From the NCBI RefSeq assembly GCF_017875835.1, contig NZ_JAGING010000001.1:1550001-1614000 (forward strand): a stretch of 64,000 nt of DNA, given 5' to 3'. The number at the start of each line of letters is the position of its first letter. Position 1 is the first letter of the stretch. Below are positions 18,511 to 27,556 of the stretch, one piece after another. A program made the position numbers and the translations under genes. The notes beneath the pieces are model-generated. The model was not told the origin of the DNA, searched no databases, and saw only the letters and a program-made list of their open reading frames with translations. The stretch comes from Psychrobacter sp. PL19 (GTDB lineage: Bacteria; Pseudomonadota; Gammaproteobacteria; Pseudomonadales; Moraxellaceae).

Positions 18511-21500
18511 GTGCTGGTGTATTGGTTGCTAGGTGTTCTTATAATAACAACCATGATAGGTGCTTTAGCAGTCGCTAGCAGCATAGCGTTGCCGGTTAGT
18601 CCGCTGTTAGCCAGTATGGCCACTGTTTCGGTTGGACCGCTATTATTAATCATTCTTACTGCTATTTTTGCATGGGTCACACAGCGCAGTGTATTGCCTT
18701 GGTCTTCGGCAAATAACAGCACTCTTGTCGACCAAAACCCTTCTCAGAATTCACAGCCTATAACCAGCCTCTCTCTTCCCATTATTCGTTATTTTTTGGT
18801 AGCTGGGTTAGCTGCGGTATTGATTGTTGGCAGTGCGCTACAAGCCCTGATCAGTCATCAACAAGCAGACGCCACGGCCATTAATGAGCCTATGCGTGTA
18901 CAAGCATTGGTCACCCTTGAGGGCGTGAGTGACAGTGTTTATGATGTCACAACTAACAGTGGCTATCGGCAGGTCGCCACCATAGAACAGATAACGCCGT
19001 TGGTTTCTGAGTTGACGGTTCAAGACCTAAATAACGCTACTATTAGTTATGCTGAAAACATAAATAATAATCTAAGTGGTAACAATCCAAGCAACAATCC
19101 AAGCAACAATCTAAGTAACAATGGAGCGAATAATAGCAGAACAAATAGCAATAGATTAAATAACGACCAGACTGAAAATCTAGAGTATCGGGTGCTACTC
19201 AATGCTTATCCAAAACAGCCATCTCAAGATTCGCAGACAACAATACTGAATGATTTGCGCCCTGGTGATCAGTTATTTATGACATTAACGCTTGCGCCAA
19301 TCGAGACATCACAAGCAGCCATTGATAATCCTTCAGGCTTCGACAGCTACCGTTGGCTACGAAGTCGTCATATTGATGGAGTAGCTGATATTATAGGTGT
19401 TAGCACGTCAGTTGCTACGATTGGCGGTCAATTGGGACAGGCGACTGCCTCTGATTCTTACCTTAAACGTCTGCGCGTTCGTATTGATCAATGGCGTTGG
19501 CAGTTGCGTCAGCACTTTTATCAAGATTGGTCGCAACGAACCACCGCGCAACAACAAGCAAAGGCAGTAACACTTAGCTTGTTAACTGGCGATCGTAGCT
19601 TGATCAGTCGTGACACTAAAGACCTATATCAGCTAGCAGGAATTTCACATTTATTAGCTATTTCTGGTACTCATGTGTTGTTTTTAGCACTCATGTTGGC
19701 CGGTGCGGCGGCGCTACTATTCGATCGCCTGTGTCCCATAATGTACCGCTATATACCGCGCTGGCAAATACGCTGGTTGGTGATGATTAGTGCTGCTTTT
19801 ATTTACGCGCTGTTCACAGGTTTTGACGTGCCTGCTGCTCGTACGGCATGGATGTTACTGGCTATTGGGGCAGTCAGATTGACCTTGTTGCCGATTAGTA
19901 CCATGCGCGTATTATTAGCGCTAGCAGTGCTGATGGCGTGGGTTGATCCTTATGTATTATGGCAAGCAGGCTATTGGCTATCCTTTGTCGCGGTGGCATT
20001 AATATTAAAGTATGACAGCAAACAATATACGCACAATAAGATAACCGATAACAATCGGCAAAATATATCACAGCATACCAATGAGCATAAATCTAGGGCG
20101 TTTGCTGTCAAGATTGGAGAAGTATTCAAGCGCTTATTTAAATTACAATGTTGGTTGTTTATAGCGCTTTTGCCCATCACTTTATTCTTATTTGGCAAGG
20201 TATCATTGTGGGGCCTGGTAATTAACTTATTTGCTATTGGTTTATTTGGCTGGGTTATTGTGCCTTTGAACCTACTTGCAGGACTTTGCTATCTCTTATT
20301 GCCTGCTGTCGCTAATGGTGTTGCTGACAGTATTTGGGCGCTTGTTAGTGCAATAGTTGCCAGCTTACATGCATTGATATCGTGGCTGACAGCCTTGCCA
20401 GCGCTAGCAGCAGCATGGTTATATACACCGGTTAATACCGGCATTTTATTAATAACTTTATTGGCCATGCTGCCTTGGTTGTTACCGCGTGGCCTTATTA
20501 GTCGGTGGTTGGCGCTACCACCACTGGCACTATTGATCCTGATTATAACTGTCAATCAGCAGTCGGTATCATTGACGCCAACCTTATATGTCTTGCCTAC
20601 TGGCGATCGCTATCTGAGCGCTGCCGTATTGCAATATCCTATTCATGAAAACAAAATTGATGGTAGTGAGGCTTACGATAGTCATAACGATGAAGATATA
20701 GCTAATAAGCGTAAACAACAGCTGGTTACAGAGAATGTTAGCTGGTTATTTTTAGCAGACCATCGAGGGCGTGAGACCCGTACCATGCCAAGCTCATTGA
20801 CTGCAGACAAGCTATCCGCAACATTAGAGCAGCAACTACGCACTTTATCGATTAAGCGTTTGGAAGGTATTGTTGTGCAAACCAGTGTTATATCATTAAC
20901 GGATACCTTATCTGCCGAGCACAAAGGTAAAAAGATTAATGAGAACTTCTCTGAGCTGCTGCCTATGACTGTTGCACAGTTAAGCCAGCGCTTACCAATC
21001 AGCCGCTATTGGCAAGCAGGGCGTAGCGATCTTTGGCCAACACGACCACAAGCTTCTGGCAAAACTGACCCATCTAAAAATAAGCCTAATATCAGTGCCC
21101 AACGTTGCGAACAGGGCAAAACGTGGCAGCTTGCAAATAGTAATTTATCATTACAAGTGCTGACTGGCTGGCCTAAAATAGCAGATACCAGCGTTTGGGA
21201 CTGTACGGTCGCCATTGACAGTAATTTACCGATAAATGTTGTCAAATACTATGCTGCTGATCCTCTGCGCTCTCAGAAATTAGCAGGTCAAGCTTTGGAT
21301 CAAACTACTGTCCCGCGCACTATTAATGCTGTTATAAAAGACAGTCAGCAATCAGGCAGTCAGCAAAAAAGTAGCTCGTCTCACTCTCTCCAAACACGTG
21401 TTATTATTGATGCAGCCACTCATCAGCGCGTGTGGCAATTATGGCCGCTGCTATGCTCAGCCGAACCCATGATGACTAATACGACTGTGAGCCGCCCGAC

Positions 21501-21642
21501 AACCTGGTTGGGGCACAGCGCGTCAAATATGTCTGCCGAGGCACTAACAATGCACAATATAAGCAGGGTGCTGACTTATGATGAGGAAGTTTTAGAAGCT
21601 GCATTAGCGTTGGGTGTTAACCTAGGTGCTGAGCAGCAATAA
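18511..21642 (+). CDS. comEC: DNA internalisation competence protein ComEC/Rec2
   Basis: ComEC forms the inner-membrane channel that takes up single-stranded DNA during natural transformation. The start is GTG at 18511 behind AGTAGGGA; an in-frame stop just upstream rules out an earlier start. The 1043-residue product has N-terminal helices (about 1-55 and 88-115) and a periplasmic OB-like domain. The competence domain starts near residue 375 (ISHLLAISGTHVLFL), with a helix bundle to about 690. The remaining 350 residues sit where other ComEC proteins have a metallo-beta-lactamase-like domain, but no HxHxDH motif is present. An Asn/Ser-rich tract (residues about 185-220) interrupts the OB region. 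The protein is longer than usual because of these parts. Confidence 0.92.
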   Translation: MLVYWLLGVLIITTMIGALAVASSIALPVSPLLASMATVSVGPLLLIILTAIFAWVTQRSVLPWSSANNSTLVDQNPSQNSQPITSLSLPIIRYFLVAGLAAVLIVGSALQALISHQQADATAINEPMRVQALVTLEGVSDSVYDVTTNSGYRQVATIEQITPLVSELTVQDLNNATISYAENINNNLSGNNPSNNPSNNLSNNGANNSRTNSNRLNNDQTENLEYRVLLNAYPKQPSQDSQTTILNDLRPGDQLFMTLTLAPIETSQAAIDNPSGFDSYRWLRSRHIDGVADIIGVSTSVATIGGQLGQATASDSYLKRLRVRIDQWRWQLRQHFYQDWSQRTTAQQQAKAVTLSLLTGDRSLISRDTKDLYQLAGISHLLAISGTHVLFLALMLAGAAALLFDRLCPIMYRYIPRWQIRWLVMISAAFIYALFTGFDVPAARTAWMLLAIGAVRLTLLPISTMRVLLALAVLMAWVDPYVLWQAGYWLSFVAVALILKYDSKQYTHNKITDNNRQNISQHTNEHKSRAFAVKIGEVFKRLFKLQCWLFIALLPITLFLFGKVSLWGLVINLFAIGLFGWVIVPLNLLAGLCYLLLPAVANGVADSIWALVSAIVASLHALISWLTALPALAAAWLYTPVNTGILLITLLAMLPWLLPRGLISRWLALPPLALLILIITVNQQSVSLTPTLYVLPTGDRYLSAAVLQYPIHENKIDGSEAYDSHNDEDIANKRKQQLVTENVSWLFLADHRGRETRTMPSSLTADKLSATLEQQLRTLSIKRLEGIVVQTSVISLTDTLSAEHKGKKINENFSELLPMTVAQLSQRLPISRYWQAGRSDLWPTRPQASGKTDPSKNKPNISAQRCEQGKTWQLANSNLSLQVLTGWPKIADTSVWDCTVAIDSNLPINVVKYYAADPLRSQKLAGQALDQTTVPRTINAVIKDSQQSGSQQKSSSSHSLQTRVIIDAATHQRVWQLWPLLCSAEPMMTNTTVSRPTTWLGHSASNMSAEALTMHNISRVLTYDEEVLEAALALGVNLGAEQQ
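19078..19120 (+). repeat. 12-bp tandem repeat inside comEC
   Basis: Three units of AACAATCCAAGC and a variant encode repeated Asn-Asn-Pro-Ser. The period of 12 keeps the frame. It underlies the Asn/Ser-rich tract in the OB region and may vary in length between strains. Confidence 0.8.
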
Positions 21643-21776
21643 AATGGACCCTGAATCAATAATACAGCAATAACACAGCAATAACGTTACAGTTCATAGT
21701 TTCTGATGGTTGTACTATTGAACCGTGACCGAAATACCACCATACTTAGTAACTTACCAATACAGACTTGTCGTAA

Positions 21777-21812
21777 CGTGAAAGAATTAAATTTTTCACG
21801 GTATTTATTTTT
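21777..21812 (+). terminator. Possible weak terminator after comEC
   Basis: CGTGAAA pairs with TTTCACG around a short AT loop, followed by GTATTTATTTTT. It is 135 bp past the comEC stop and 50 bp before the SppA-type gene. The stem is short and AT-rich, so the call is tentative. Confidence 0.4.
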
Positions 21813-21862
21813 CTAGACCAGCTCTTTTATCGTTTTAGACTGTTTCTGACTTAGGAAGTTAT

Positions 21863-22924
21863 ATGCCCAACTGGCCACCAGACCCTAATAAACGTCCTGA
21901 AAACTCGGCAAATCAGCCCACACCTTCACAACACACGTCGTCTAATCAGCCGAGTGGACAAGAGTGGCGACTGATTGAAAACACTCTATTGGCTAGTGTA
22001 GTAGAGCAGCGCCGAGCTCGACGTTGGGGTATTTTCTTTAAGCTACTGACCTTCGGTTATATTTTATTGTTATTTTTGACTATTGGGCGCGGGTGCAGCA
22101 CGAAAGCCCCGACTGGTCTCGAAGGTGTCGATACCAGCAAACCGCATTTGGCAGTGGTTGAGCTACAAGGCACCATCAGCAGTGGTGATATAGCCAATGC
22201 TTATGATGTCAATAGAGCGTTGACCCGGGCTTTTGAGAACAGTAACTCACAAGCTGTGGCGTTGGATATCAACTCACCTGGTGGTTCACCGGTGCAGTCT
22301 GATGAAATCTGGCAGACTATGAGAGACTTGCGTCAAGAATATCCAGATAAAAAGCTCTATGCTGTGATTGGTGATATTGGCGCTTCTGGTGCTTACTATA
22401 TTGCTTCAGCTGCTGACGAAATCTATGTTAACCCATCAAGCTTAGTGGGCTCAATCGGGGTCATTATGCCAAGTTACAACATTGAAGGCTTAATGGATAA
22501 AGTAGGCGTTAAAGATCGTACCATTACTGCTGGCGAGTACAAGGATATCTTAAGCTTGACCCGTCCTCTCACGGACTATGAAGAAAAACATGTCGAAAAT
22601 GTGCTGGCCAACACCCATAAGCACTTTATTGATGCGGTTAAAGAAGGGCGTGGCGATCGTCTAAAAAATGCAGAACAAAACAAACTGTTCTCAGGATTGT
22701 TTTGGACCGGTGAGCAGTCTATAGCGTTAGGTTTAACAGACAAAACGGGTAGTATCGGCAGTTTAGGTAAAGAACTTGAGCTTAACAACATAGTGAACTA
22801 CACACCAGCTGATCCGTTTCAGTTTTTTATGGATCGCTTCGCCGTTAAACTGGGCGCTGGCATCGGCGCAAGCATCAAGCTTGATGTGTTGCCGCAAGAA
22901 GAAGGCAATGCGCAAATGCGCTAG
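21863..22924 (+). CDS. sppA: Signal peptide peptidase SppA-type, S49 family
   Basis: This is a membrane-anchored serine protease that degrades signal peptides after their release. The 353-residue protein has a polar Pro/Gln/Ser-rich N terminus, one membrane helix at about 62-80 and a single S49 domain. The catalytic Ser lies in GDIGASGAYYIASAADEI (near residue 176). The general-base Lys is in TAGEYKDIL (near 227). The length matches the short (36K) bacterial form rather than the 67K double-domain E. coli SppA. The ATG follows TTAGGAAG. A terminator follows, so it is probably monocistronic. Confidence 0.92.
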   Translation: MPNWPPDPNKRPENSANQPTPSQHTSSNQPSGQEWRLIENTLLASVVEQRRARRWGIFFKLLTFGYILLLFLTIGRGCSTKAPTGLEGVDTSKPHLAVVELQGTISSGDIANAYDVNRALTRAFENSNSQAVALDINSPGGSPVQSDEIWQTMRDLRQEYPDKKLYAVIGDIGASGAYYIASAADEIYVNPSSLVGSIGVIMPSYNIEGLMDKVGVKDRTITAGEYKDILSLTRPLTDYEEKHVENVLANTHKHFIDAVKEGRGDRLKNAEQNKLFSGLFWTGEQSIALGLTDKTGSIGSLGKELELNNIVNYTPADPFQFFMDRFAVKLGAGIGASIKLDVLPQEEGNAQMR

Positions 22925-22984
22925 GATTGTGCTATCTTCGCTATAGTATTTTCTTAACGTCATGTACGTAATAACACGGTTATA

Positions 22985-23020
22985 AAGACTGAGTCATAAA
23001 TGATGGCTCAGTCTTATTGT
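22985..23020 (+). terminator. Terminator after sppA-type gene
   Basis: AAGACTGAG pairs with CTCAGTCTT around a 13-base loop, followed by ATTGTTTTATT. It is 60 bp past the sppA stop and 60 bp before the next gene. Confidence 0.75.
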
Positions 23021-23077
23021 TTTATTATTTGTTAATTTGATTTAATAAAAGTCAATCAGGACTAGTGAGAATAAGCC

Positions 23078-23965
23078 ATGGATGTCATTAATTCGCAGAC
23101 CTTTGCGTCGCTGCCAGTATCTAAAAAAACGCAAAAGCCCGTCATTCATTTCGCCCATGCCAATGGCATGCCAAGCGCAGTCTATCAGCCACTTTTTGAG
23201 GGCTTAGAGGCGTTTTTTACTATTGAATATATTCCGATGCTAGGCGTTGATCCTCATTATCCCGTAGACGATCATTGGCGCAGCTTAACGCAGCAGATTA
23301 TTGACAGTGTGAAGCACACCTGCGAGCAGCATGGCGTCAAGCAAGTAGTGGCTGTCGGGCATTCACTGGGTGGCTTATGTACTTTACAGGCATTATACCG
23401 TGCGCCGCAGTATTTTCATCAAGCAGTGTTACTGGATCCACCTTGGATTTATGGTAAGACTAGCTTTATATGGCATCTTGCCAAGACCGCGGATAGATTG
23501 CCGTTAATGAATAACCGATTAATGGATAAGTTGTCACCAGCTGGAATATCCAAAAATCGCCGTGATATCTGGGATAGCCGTGAAGACGCTTACGATTCGT
23601 TGCGTCATAAAGGCTTCTTTAAGAGTTTTGATGAACGCAGCTTTCAAGGTTATATCAAGCATGGCCTACACGAGCGTGCGGATGGTAAGGTGACACTGGC
23701 TATCCCTAAGGCTAGTGAAGTTGCGGTGTTTCGTACCAACCCTTCTTGGTACTGGCTGACACCCAGTCGCGCGCCCAAGCCGCCAGTTACTTTGGTAATT
23801 GGAGAAGAAAGTATGTTCTTAAAGCGCCAATGGCCACAACAAATTCAGAAACGTCTGGGTATTAACTATCAGACCCATGAAGGCGGCCATATGTTCCCGC
23901 TTGAGCATCCAGACTCTGTATCGGCGCGTGTATTAGAGCTAATTAAGCAGCAACTGCCGAACTAG
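23078..23965 (+). CDS. Alpha/beta hydrolase
   Basis: This is a 295-residue soluble hydrolase of the alpha/beta fold. The oxyanion-region motif HFAHANGMP lies near residue 26. The nucleophile elbow GHSLGG is near residue 93 (Ser95). A late His is in EGGHMFPLEHP near residue 270, completing a plausible Ser-Asp-His triad. The sequence resembles the broad carboxylesterase / MhpC-like hydrolases, but the substrate cannot be named. It stands alone between the sppA terminator and the CPBP protease gene on the same strand. The ATG at 23078 is preceded by GTGAG. Confidence 0.85.
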   Translation: MDVINSQTFASLPVSKKTQKPVIHFAHANGMPSAVYQPLFEGLEAFFTIEYIPMLGVDPHYPVDDHWRSLTQQIIDSVKHTCEQHGVKQVVAVGHSLGGLCTLQALYRAPQYFHQAVLLDPPWIYGKTSFIWHLAKTADRLPLMNNRLMDKLSPAGISKNRRDIWDSREDAYDSLRHKGFFKSFDERSFQGYIKHGLHERADGKVTLAIPKASEVAVFRTNPSWYWLTPSRAPKPPVTLVIGEESMFLKRQWPQQIQKRLGINYQTHEGGHMFPLEHPDSVSARVLELIKQQLPN

Positions 23966-24077
23966 TTGCTCGTCTGCTATGATGTTTGGGGTCGGTAGCT
24001 TAATACCAAGTAAGAAGCAAACGGTCTACAATTATTCCACTAATAGTGGCCATTCCATCACTGAGCTATAGTTGACC

Positions 24078-24848
24078 ATGTCTAATGCGACTACTTTAAA
24101 TAATACAGTAACGCCTGTTAAGCACCCGCCACTATTTTCGCGCTGGGGCGTGTTCGTACTTATTGTAGGGGTCGTTCTTGCCTTTTTTATGAGTCAATTG
24201 CTTGGGATTTATATCGCGGGCAAGTTATTACTACCTGCTGCTAGCAGCTCTTCAGTTGGCAATATATTCTTTTTTGGTAGCGCTAATGGCACGGTTGTTA
24301 GCGTCTCAATTATCATTAGTTGGGTATTATTAACTGCGCTTAGCGTGTCAACTGTGCATTTGAAGGGTGGTAAGATCCGGAGATATTTGGCATTAACGCC
24401 ATTCTCGCTAACGGTTGCAGCGGGGATGTTTGGCTTGTTATTGCTATTTATGATTGGCAGTCAGGCGCTAACTTACTTACTGGATAAATCGCCACTGCTG
24501 TTTGTTGATCCTTTATATGAGTCGGTGAGCTCGGTATGGCTATTGATTCTTGCCATAGTGATTGTCGCGCCAATATATGAAGAACTGGTTTTTCGCGGCC
24601 TATTATGGTCAGCTATCGCTGAGCAGTTCTCAGAACAGCGCGGTGCAATAATCGCTAGCATTATAACCAGCCTCATTTTTGCTGTTATTCATCTGCAATA
24701 TGGTTTGTACGAAATCAGTACCATTGTAATATTGGCTTTTATATTTTGCTACGCTCGTATTAAGTCAGGCTCACTGTTATTACCGATAATACTACATATT
24801 ATTAATAATGGTGCCGCCATGTGGCAGTATTTAGCACAAGTTACTTAG
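24078..24848 (+). CDS. CPBP family intramembrane metalloprotease
   Basis: This is a membrane protein of the CPBP (CAAX protease / bacteriocin-processing) family. The 256-residue protein has about eight hydrophobic segments. The diagnostic motifs are EELVFRG (EExxxR, about residue 166), a His in VIHLQYG (about 204) and the final HIINN (HxxxN-type, about 239). These residues bind the metal within the membrane. Substrates are unknown here; in other bacteria members process prenylated or signal peptides or protect against bacteriocins. The ATG at 24078 is used rather than the upstream TTG. It converges with dusA. Confidence 0.87.
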   Translation: MSNATTLNNTVTPVKHPPLFSRWGVFVLIVGVVLAFFMSQLLGIYIAGKLLLPAASSSSVGNIFFFGSANGTVVSVSIIISWVLLTALSVSTVHLKGGKIRRYLALTPFSLTVAAGMFGLLLLFMIGSQALTYLLDKSPLLFVDPLYESVSSVWLLILAIVIVAPIYEELVFRGLLWSAIAEQFSEQRGAIIASIITSLIFAVIHLQYGLYEISTIVILAFIFCYARIKSGSLLLPIILHIINNGAAMWQYLAQVT

Positions 24849-24905
24849 AATGAGATCTTAGAACGAGATATCAGAATGACTGAACCTTGCTAAAAGTAAA
24901 ACTTA

Positions 24906-25880
24906 CTAAGCATCAGGATTCAACTGCAAAACGTCATCCGCAGCGTGCTCAATATCTTCGATCGTCAAGTGTGGCTTCCCACTTAGCGCTTGTCGCCATT
25001 TCCGCGCGCCAGTCAATCCCTGAAACAGACCTAAATAATGCCGTGCCATAGTCGATAGTGGCTCACCATTCGCGACCTGCTGACGCAAGTGTGGGTATAA
25101 TTGCGTTAAAATCTCCGAGCGCTTAGGTATCGGTTGTCCCCACAAGGTATTAGTTTGTGCTAATAGATAAGGGTTATGATAAAACGCTCGCCCAATCATT
25201 ACACCGTCTACCTGCTGTAGATGCGTTTGGATGTCTTCTACAGTCTCGATGCCACCATTGATTTCGATAGTAAGTGCGGGAAAGTCTTGTTTCAGTCGAT
25301 AAACATCATTATAGCGTAGCGGCGGGATGTCGCGGTTTTGCTTGGGGCTTAAGCCTTGCAGCCAGGCAGTACGCGCATGCGCAATGAAGCGGGTACAGCC
25401 TGCGTCAGCTACGGTCTGTACAAAATCTGCCATAAACTCATAACTGTCGAAATCATCAATACCAATACGATGCTTGACAGTCACTGGAATATCCACCGCT
25501 GCTTGCATGTGCTTGACCAAGTCTGCAACGACATTAGGCTCTGCCATCAAGCAAGCACCGATTTTATTATGCTGTACGCGATCAGAGGGACAACCAACAT
25601 TGATATTAACTTCATCATAGCCATGCTGTTGAGCAAATTCAGCACATTGAGTCATCTCGGTGATATCTGCGCCACCAAGTTGCAGCACTAGAGGGTGCTC
25701 GCGCGCATTAAAACGCAGATGTCGAGCGCGATTGCCATGTAATAGTGCGCCAGTACTGATCATCTCGGTGTATAGATACACTTGCGGATTAAACAAGCGG
25801 GCAAAATACCGATAGTCAGTCGTAGTCCAGTCGATCATAGGCGCTACTGATAGGCGCTTGTCTTGCATTAAATCAATCAT
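24906..25880 (-). CDS. dusA: tRNA-dihydrouridine synthase A
   Basis: DusA is an FMN enzyme that reduces U20/U20a of tRNA to dihydrouridine using NADPH. The 324-residue TIM-barrel protein starts with the DusA-type LSVAPMIDWTTTDYRYFARL. It shows LQLGGAD, the catalytic Cys in NVGCPSDRVQ (near residue 98), and the VTVKHRIGIDD and FIAHARTAWLQGLSPKQNR segments that define the DusA subgroup. The FMN phosphate loop is EINGGIET. The C-terminal helical domain is full length. It converges with the CPBP protease gene. Confidence 0.95.
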   Translation of the reverse strand: MIDLMQDKRLSVAPMIDWTTTDYRYFARLFNPQVYLYTEMISTGALLHGNRARHLRFNAREHPLVLQLGGADITEMTQCAEFAQQHGYDEVNINVGCPSDRVQHNKIGACLMAEPNVVADLVKHMQAAVDIPVTVKHRIGIDDFDSYEFMADFVQTVADAGCTRFIAHARTAWLQGLSPKQNRDIPPLRYNDVYRLKQDFPALTIEINGGIETVEDIQTHLQQVDGVMIGRAFYHNPYLLAQTNTLWGQPIPKRSEILTQLYPHLRQQVANGEPLSTMARHYLGLFQGLTGARKWRQALSGKPHLTIEDIEHAADDVLQLNPDA

Positions 25881-26045
25881 TTAGCATTAAAGCCTTAAGT
25901 ATTATAAATTTGATATTAACTATCATGATGTGTTTGCTAGTGTGGCACTTTTTTTATGTGCACTTACTGATTTTATGTGCACTTACTGATGATAGTGTGG
26001 CACTATATTTACGCCACGAACAAAAATAGTGGCATGGCACAAGCA

Positions 26046-27347
26046 TTAAATTACTTCATTAATTTGCTTAAACTCCGGCAAGCTATAAAAATAAAGACCC
26101 ATTATTATCCCGATAAAGCCGACAAATACAATATATAAGGCAGGTGTAAAACTCACAAAAGTAGTGACGTAGCCAAGTGCGAAGGGCACCAGTCCGCCAA
26201 CGATAGCATAGGTTATATTATAGGAAAAAGCCAATCCTGTGAGGCGCACATTGGTTGGAAATAACTGCACTAAAATGGCGGGCACCATGCCGACAATACC
26301 CGCACAAAAACCTAAGAGGGCATACATGATTAAGATATAATCACCACCCGCCTGCACATGATAATAAAAGGCCAATATCTGAATAATCAATAGCACCGAG
26401 CCAATAATTAAAATTTTGCCAAAGTTCTGATAATTAGAGATTAAGCCGTAAAAAACACAGCCAAAAATCATAAATACAATACCAAGACTGTGTGAAAACC
26501 CAAACAGAGCACTATCCAAAGTAAAGCGTAGCTCAATCAAATCTGGTAGCAGCAGTACCACTACTATGGTGATACTAGAGACAATAAAAGTCAGGATCAT
26601 ACTGACGAATAGTGAATGCTTACGATGCCTGAACAGTAGCGTAAATGGCTGCAAATTATCATTATTAGAGTTGGATTCTTTGGTCTCAACAAAAAACGGT
26701 GATTCATGAATAAAACGCCAGGCTAATAGTGGTAAAAAGCTTAATACTGCCGCCACCAGGAAGGGTAAACGCCAGCCATAAGTGGCCAGCTGCTCAGTAG
26801 TCATAGTACTGGTGAGCCAGACAAAAAAGACGTTAGAGAGTAACACCCCCACAAAAAGGCTGGCGGTCACATAGCTACAGCCAAGCGTCAAATATTGCCG
26901 TGGTACATGTTCTGCAACAAACACCCATGCTAAGGGCACATAAATACCAAATGCCATACCCTGTATGAGTCGTAGCAAAATAAATAAGGCCGGTGCCAAC
27001 ATCCCCCATTGAGCATAAGTTGGCAAAAACGCCATTGCTAGCATGCTGGTAGCAGTAATGAGCATGCTGATCAGTAACACTGGTTTTCGGCCCTTGATAT
27101 CGCCATAACGACCAAAAATAACCCCGCCAACGGGGCGGGCTAAATAACCAGCAGCAAATAGGCCAAGCCCCTGTAGTCTAGAGACATTAGGGTCAATGTG
27201 AGCAGGGAACAACACAGACGAGACTATATCTGAAATATATAAATAAATCAAAAAATCAAAAAAAGCGATAGCGCTGCTAAAACAGATAAATAAAACCATG
27301 TTTTTGTCTTTAGAAGACATCAACGCATATTCAGAACGAGAGGGCAT
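26046..27347 (-). CDS. MFS transporter (metabolite:H+ symporter type)
   Basis: This is a 12-helix major facilitator protein of about 433 residues. The cytoplasmic loop 2-3 signature GRYGDIKGRKPVLL is clear, as are ARPVGGVIFG before it and the charged loop at mid-protein (ETKESNSNNDNLQP) separating the two six-helix halves. The pattern fits the ProP/KgtP/ShiA metabolite:proton symporter group, which take up osmolytes or organic acids; the substrate is unknown. The longest frame starts with GTG at 27365. The ATG at 27347 is taken here, although neither has a good ribosome-binding site. Two similar short direct repeats precede dusA in the gap downstream. Confidence 0.88.
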   Translation of the reverse strand: MPSRSEYALMSSKDKNMVLFICFSSAIAFFDFLIYLYISDIVSSVLFPAHIDPNVSRLQGLGLFAAGYLARPVGGVIFGRYGDIKGRKPVLLISMLITATSMLAMAFLPTYAQWGMLAPALFILLRLIQGMAFGIYVPLAWVFVAEHVPRQYLTLGCSYVTASLFVGVLLSNVFFVWLTSTMTTEQLATYGWRLPFLVAAVLSFLPLLAWRFIHESPFFVETKESNSNNDNLQPFTLLFRHRKHSLFVSMILTFIVSSITIVVVLLLPDLIELRFTLDSALFGFSHSLGIVFMIFGCVFYGLISNYQNFGKILIIGSVLLIIQILAFYYHVQAGGDYILIMYALLGFCAGIVGMVPAILVQLFPTNVRLTGLAFSYNITYAIVGGLVPFALGYVTTFVSFTPALYIVFVGFIGIIMGLYFYSLPEFKQINEVI

Positions 27348-27556
27348 AATATTATAAGTATCCACATATATAAGTGGGGATTAATAGGTTATTACTAAAA
27401 TAACCTTCCGCTAAAAAGCATAGGAAATACGTAACTGGCTCACTGCACACTAAAGTTTTATATTTCCAATCCACAACACGTCTTAATATAAATAAATGCA
27501 GCGTGGGCTACATTAATATGGCTAGCAAGGCTGACGTCAACGTTTTATTGTGGGAC

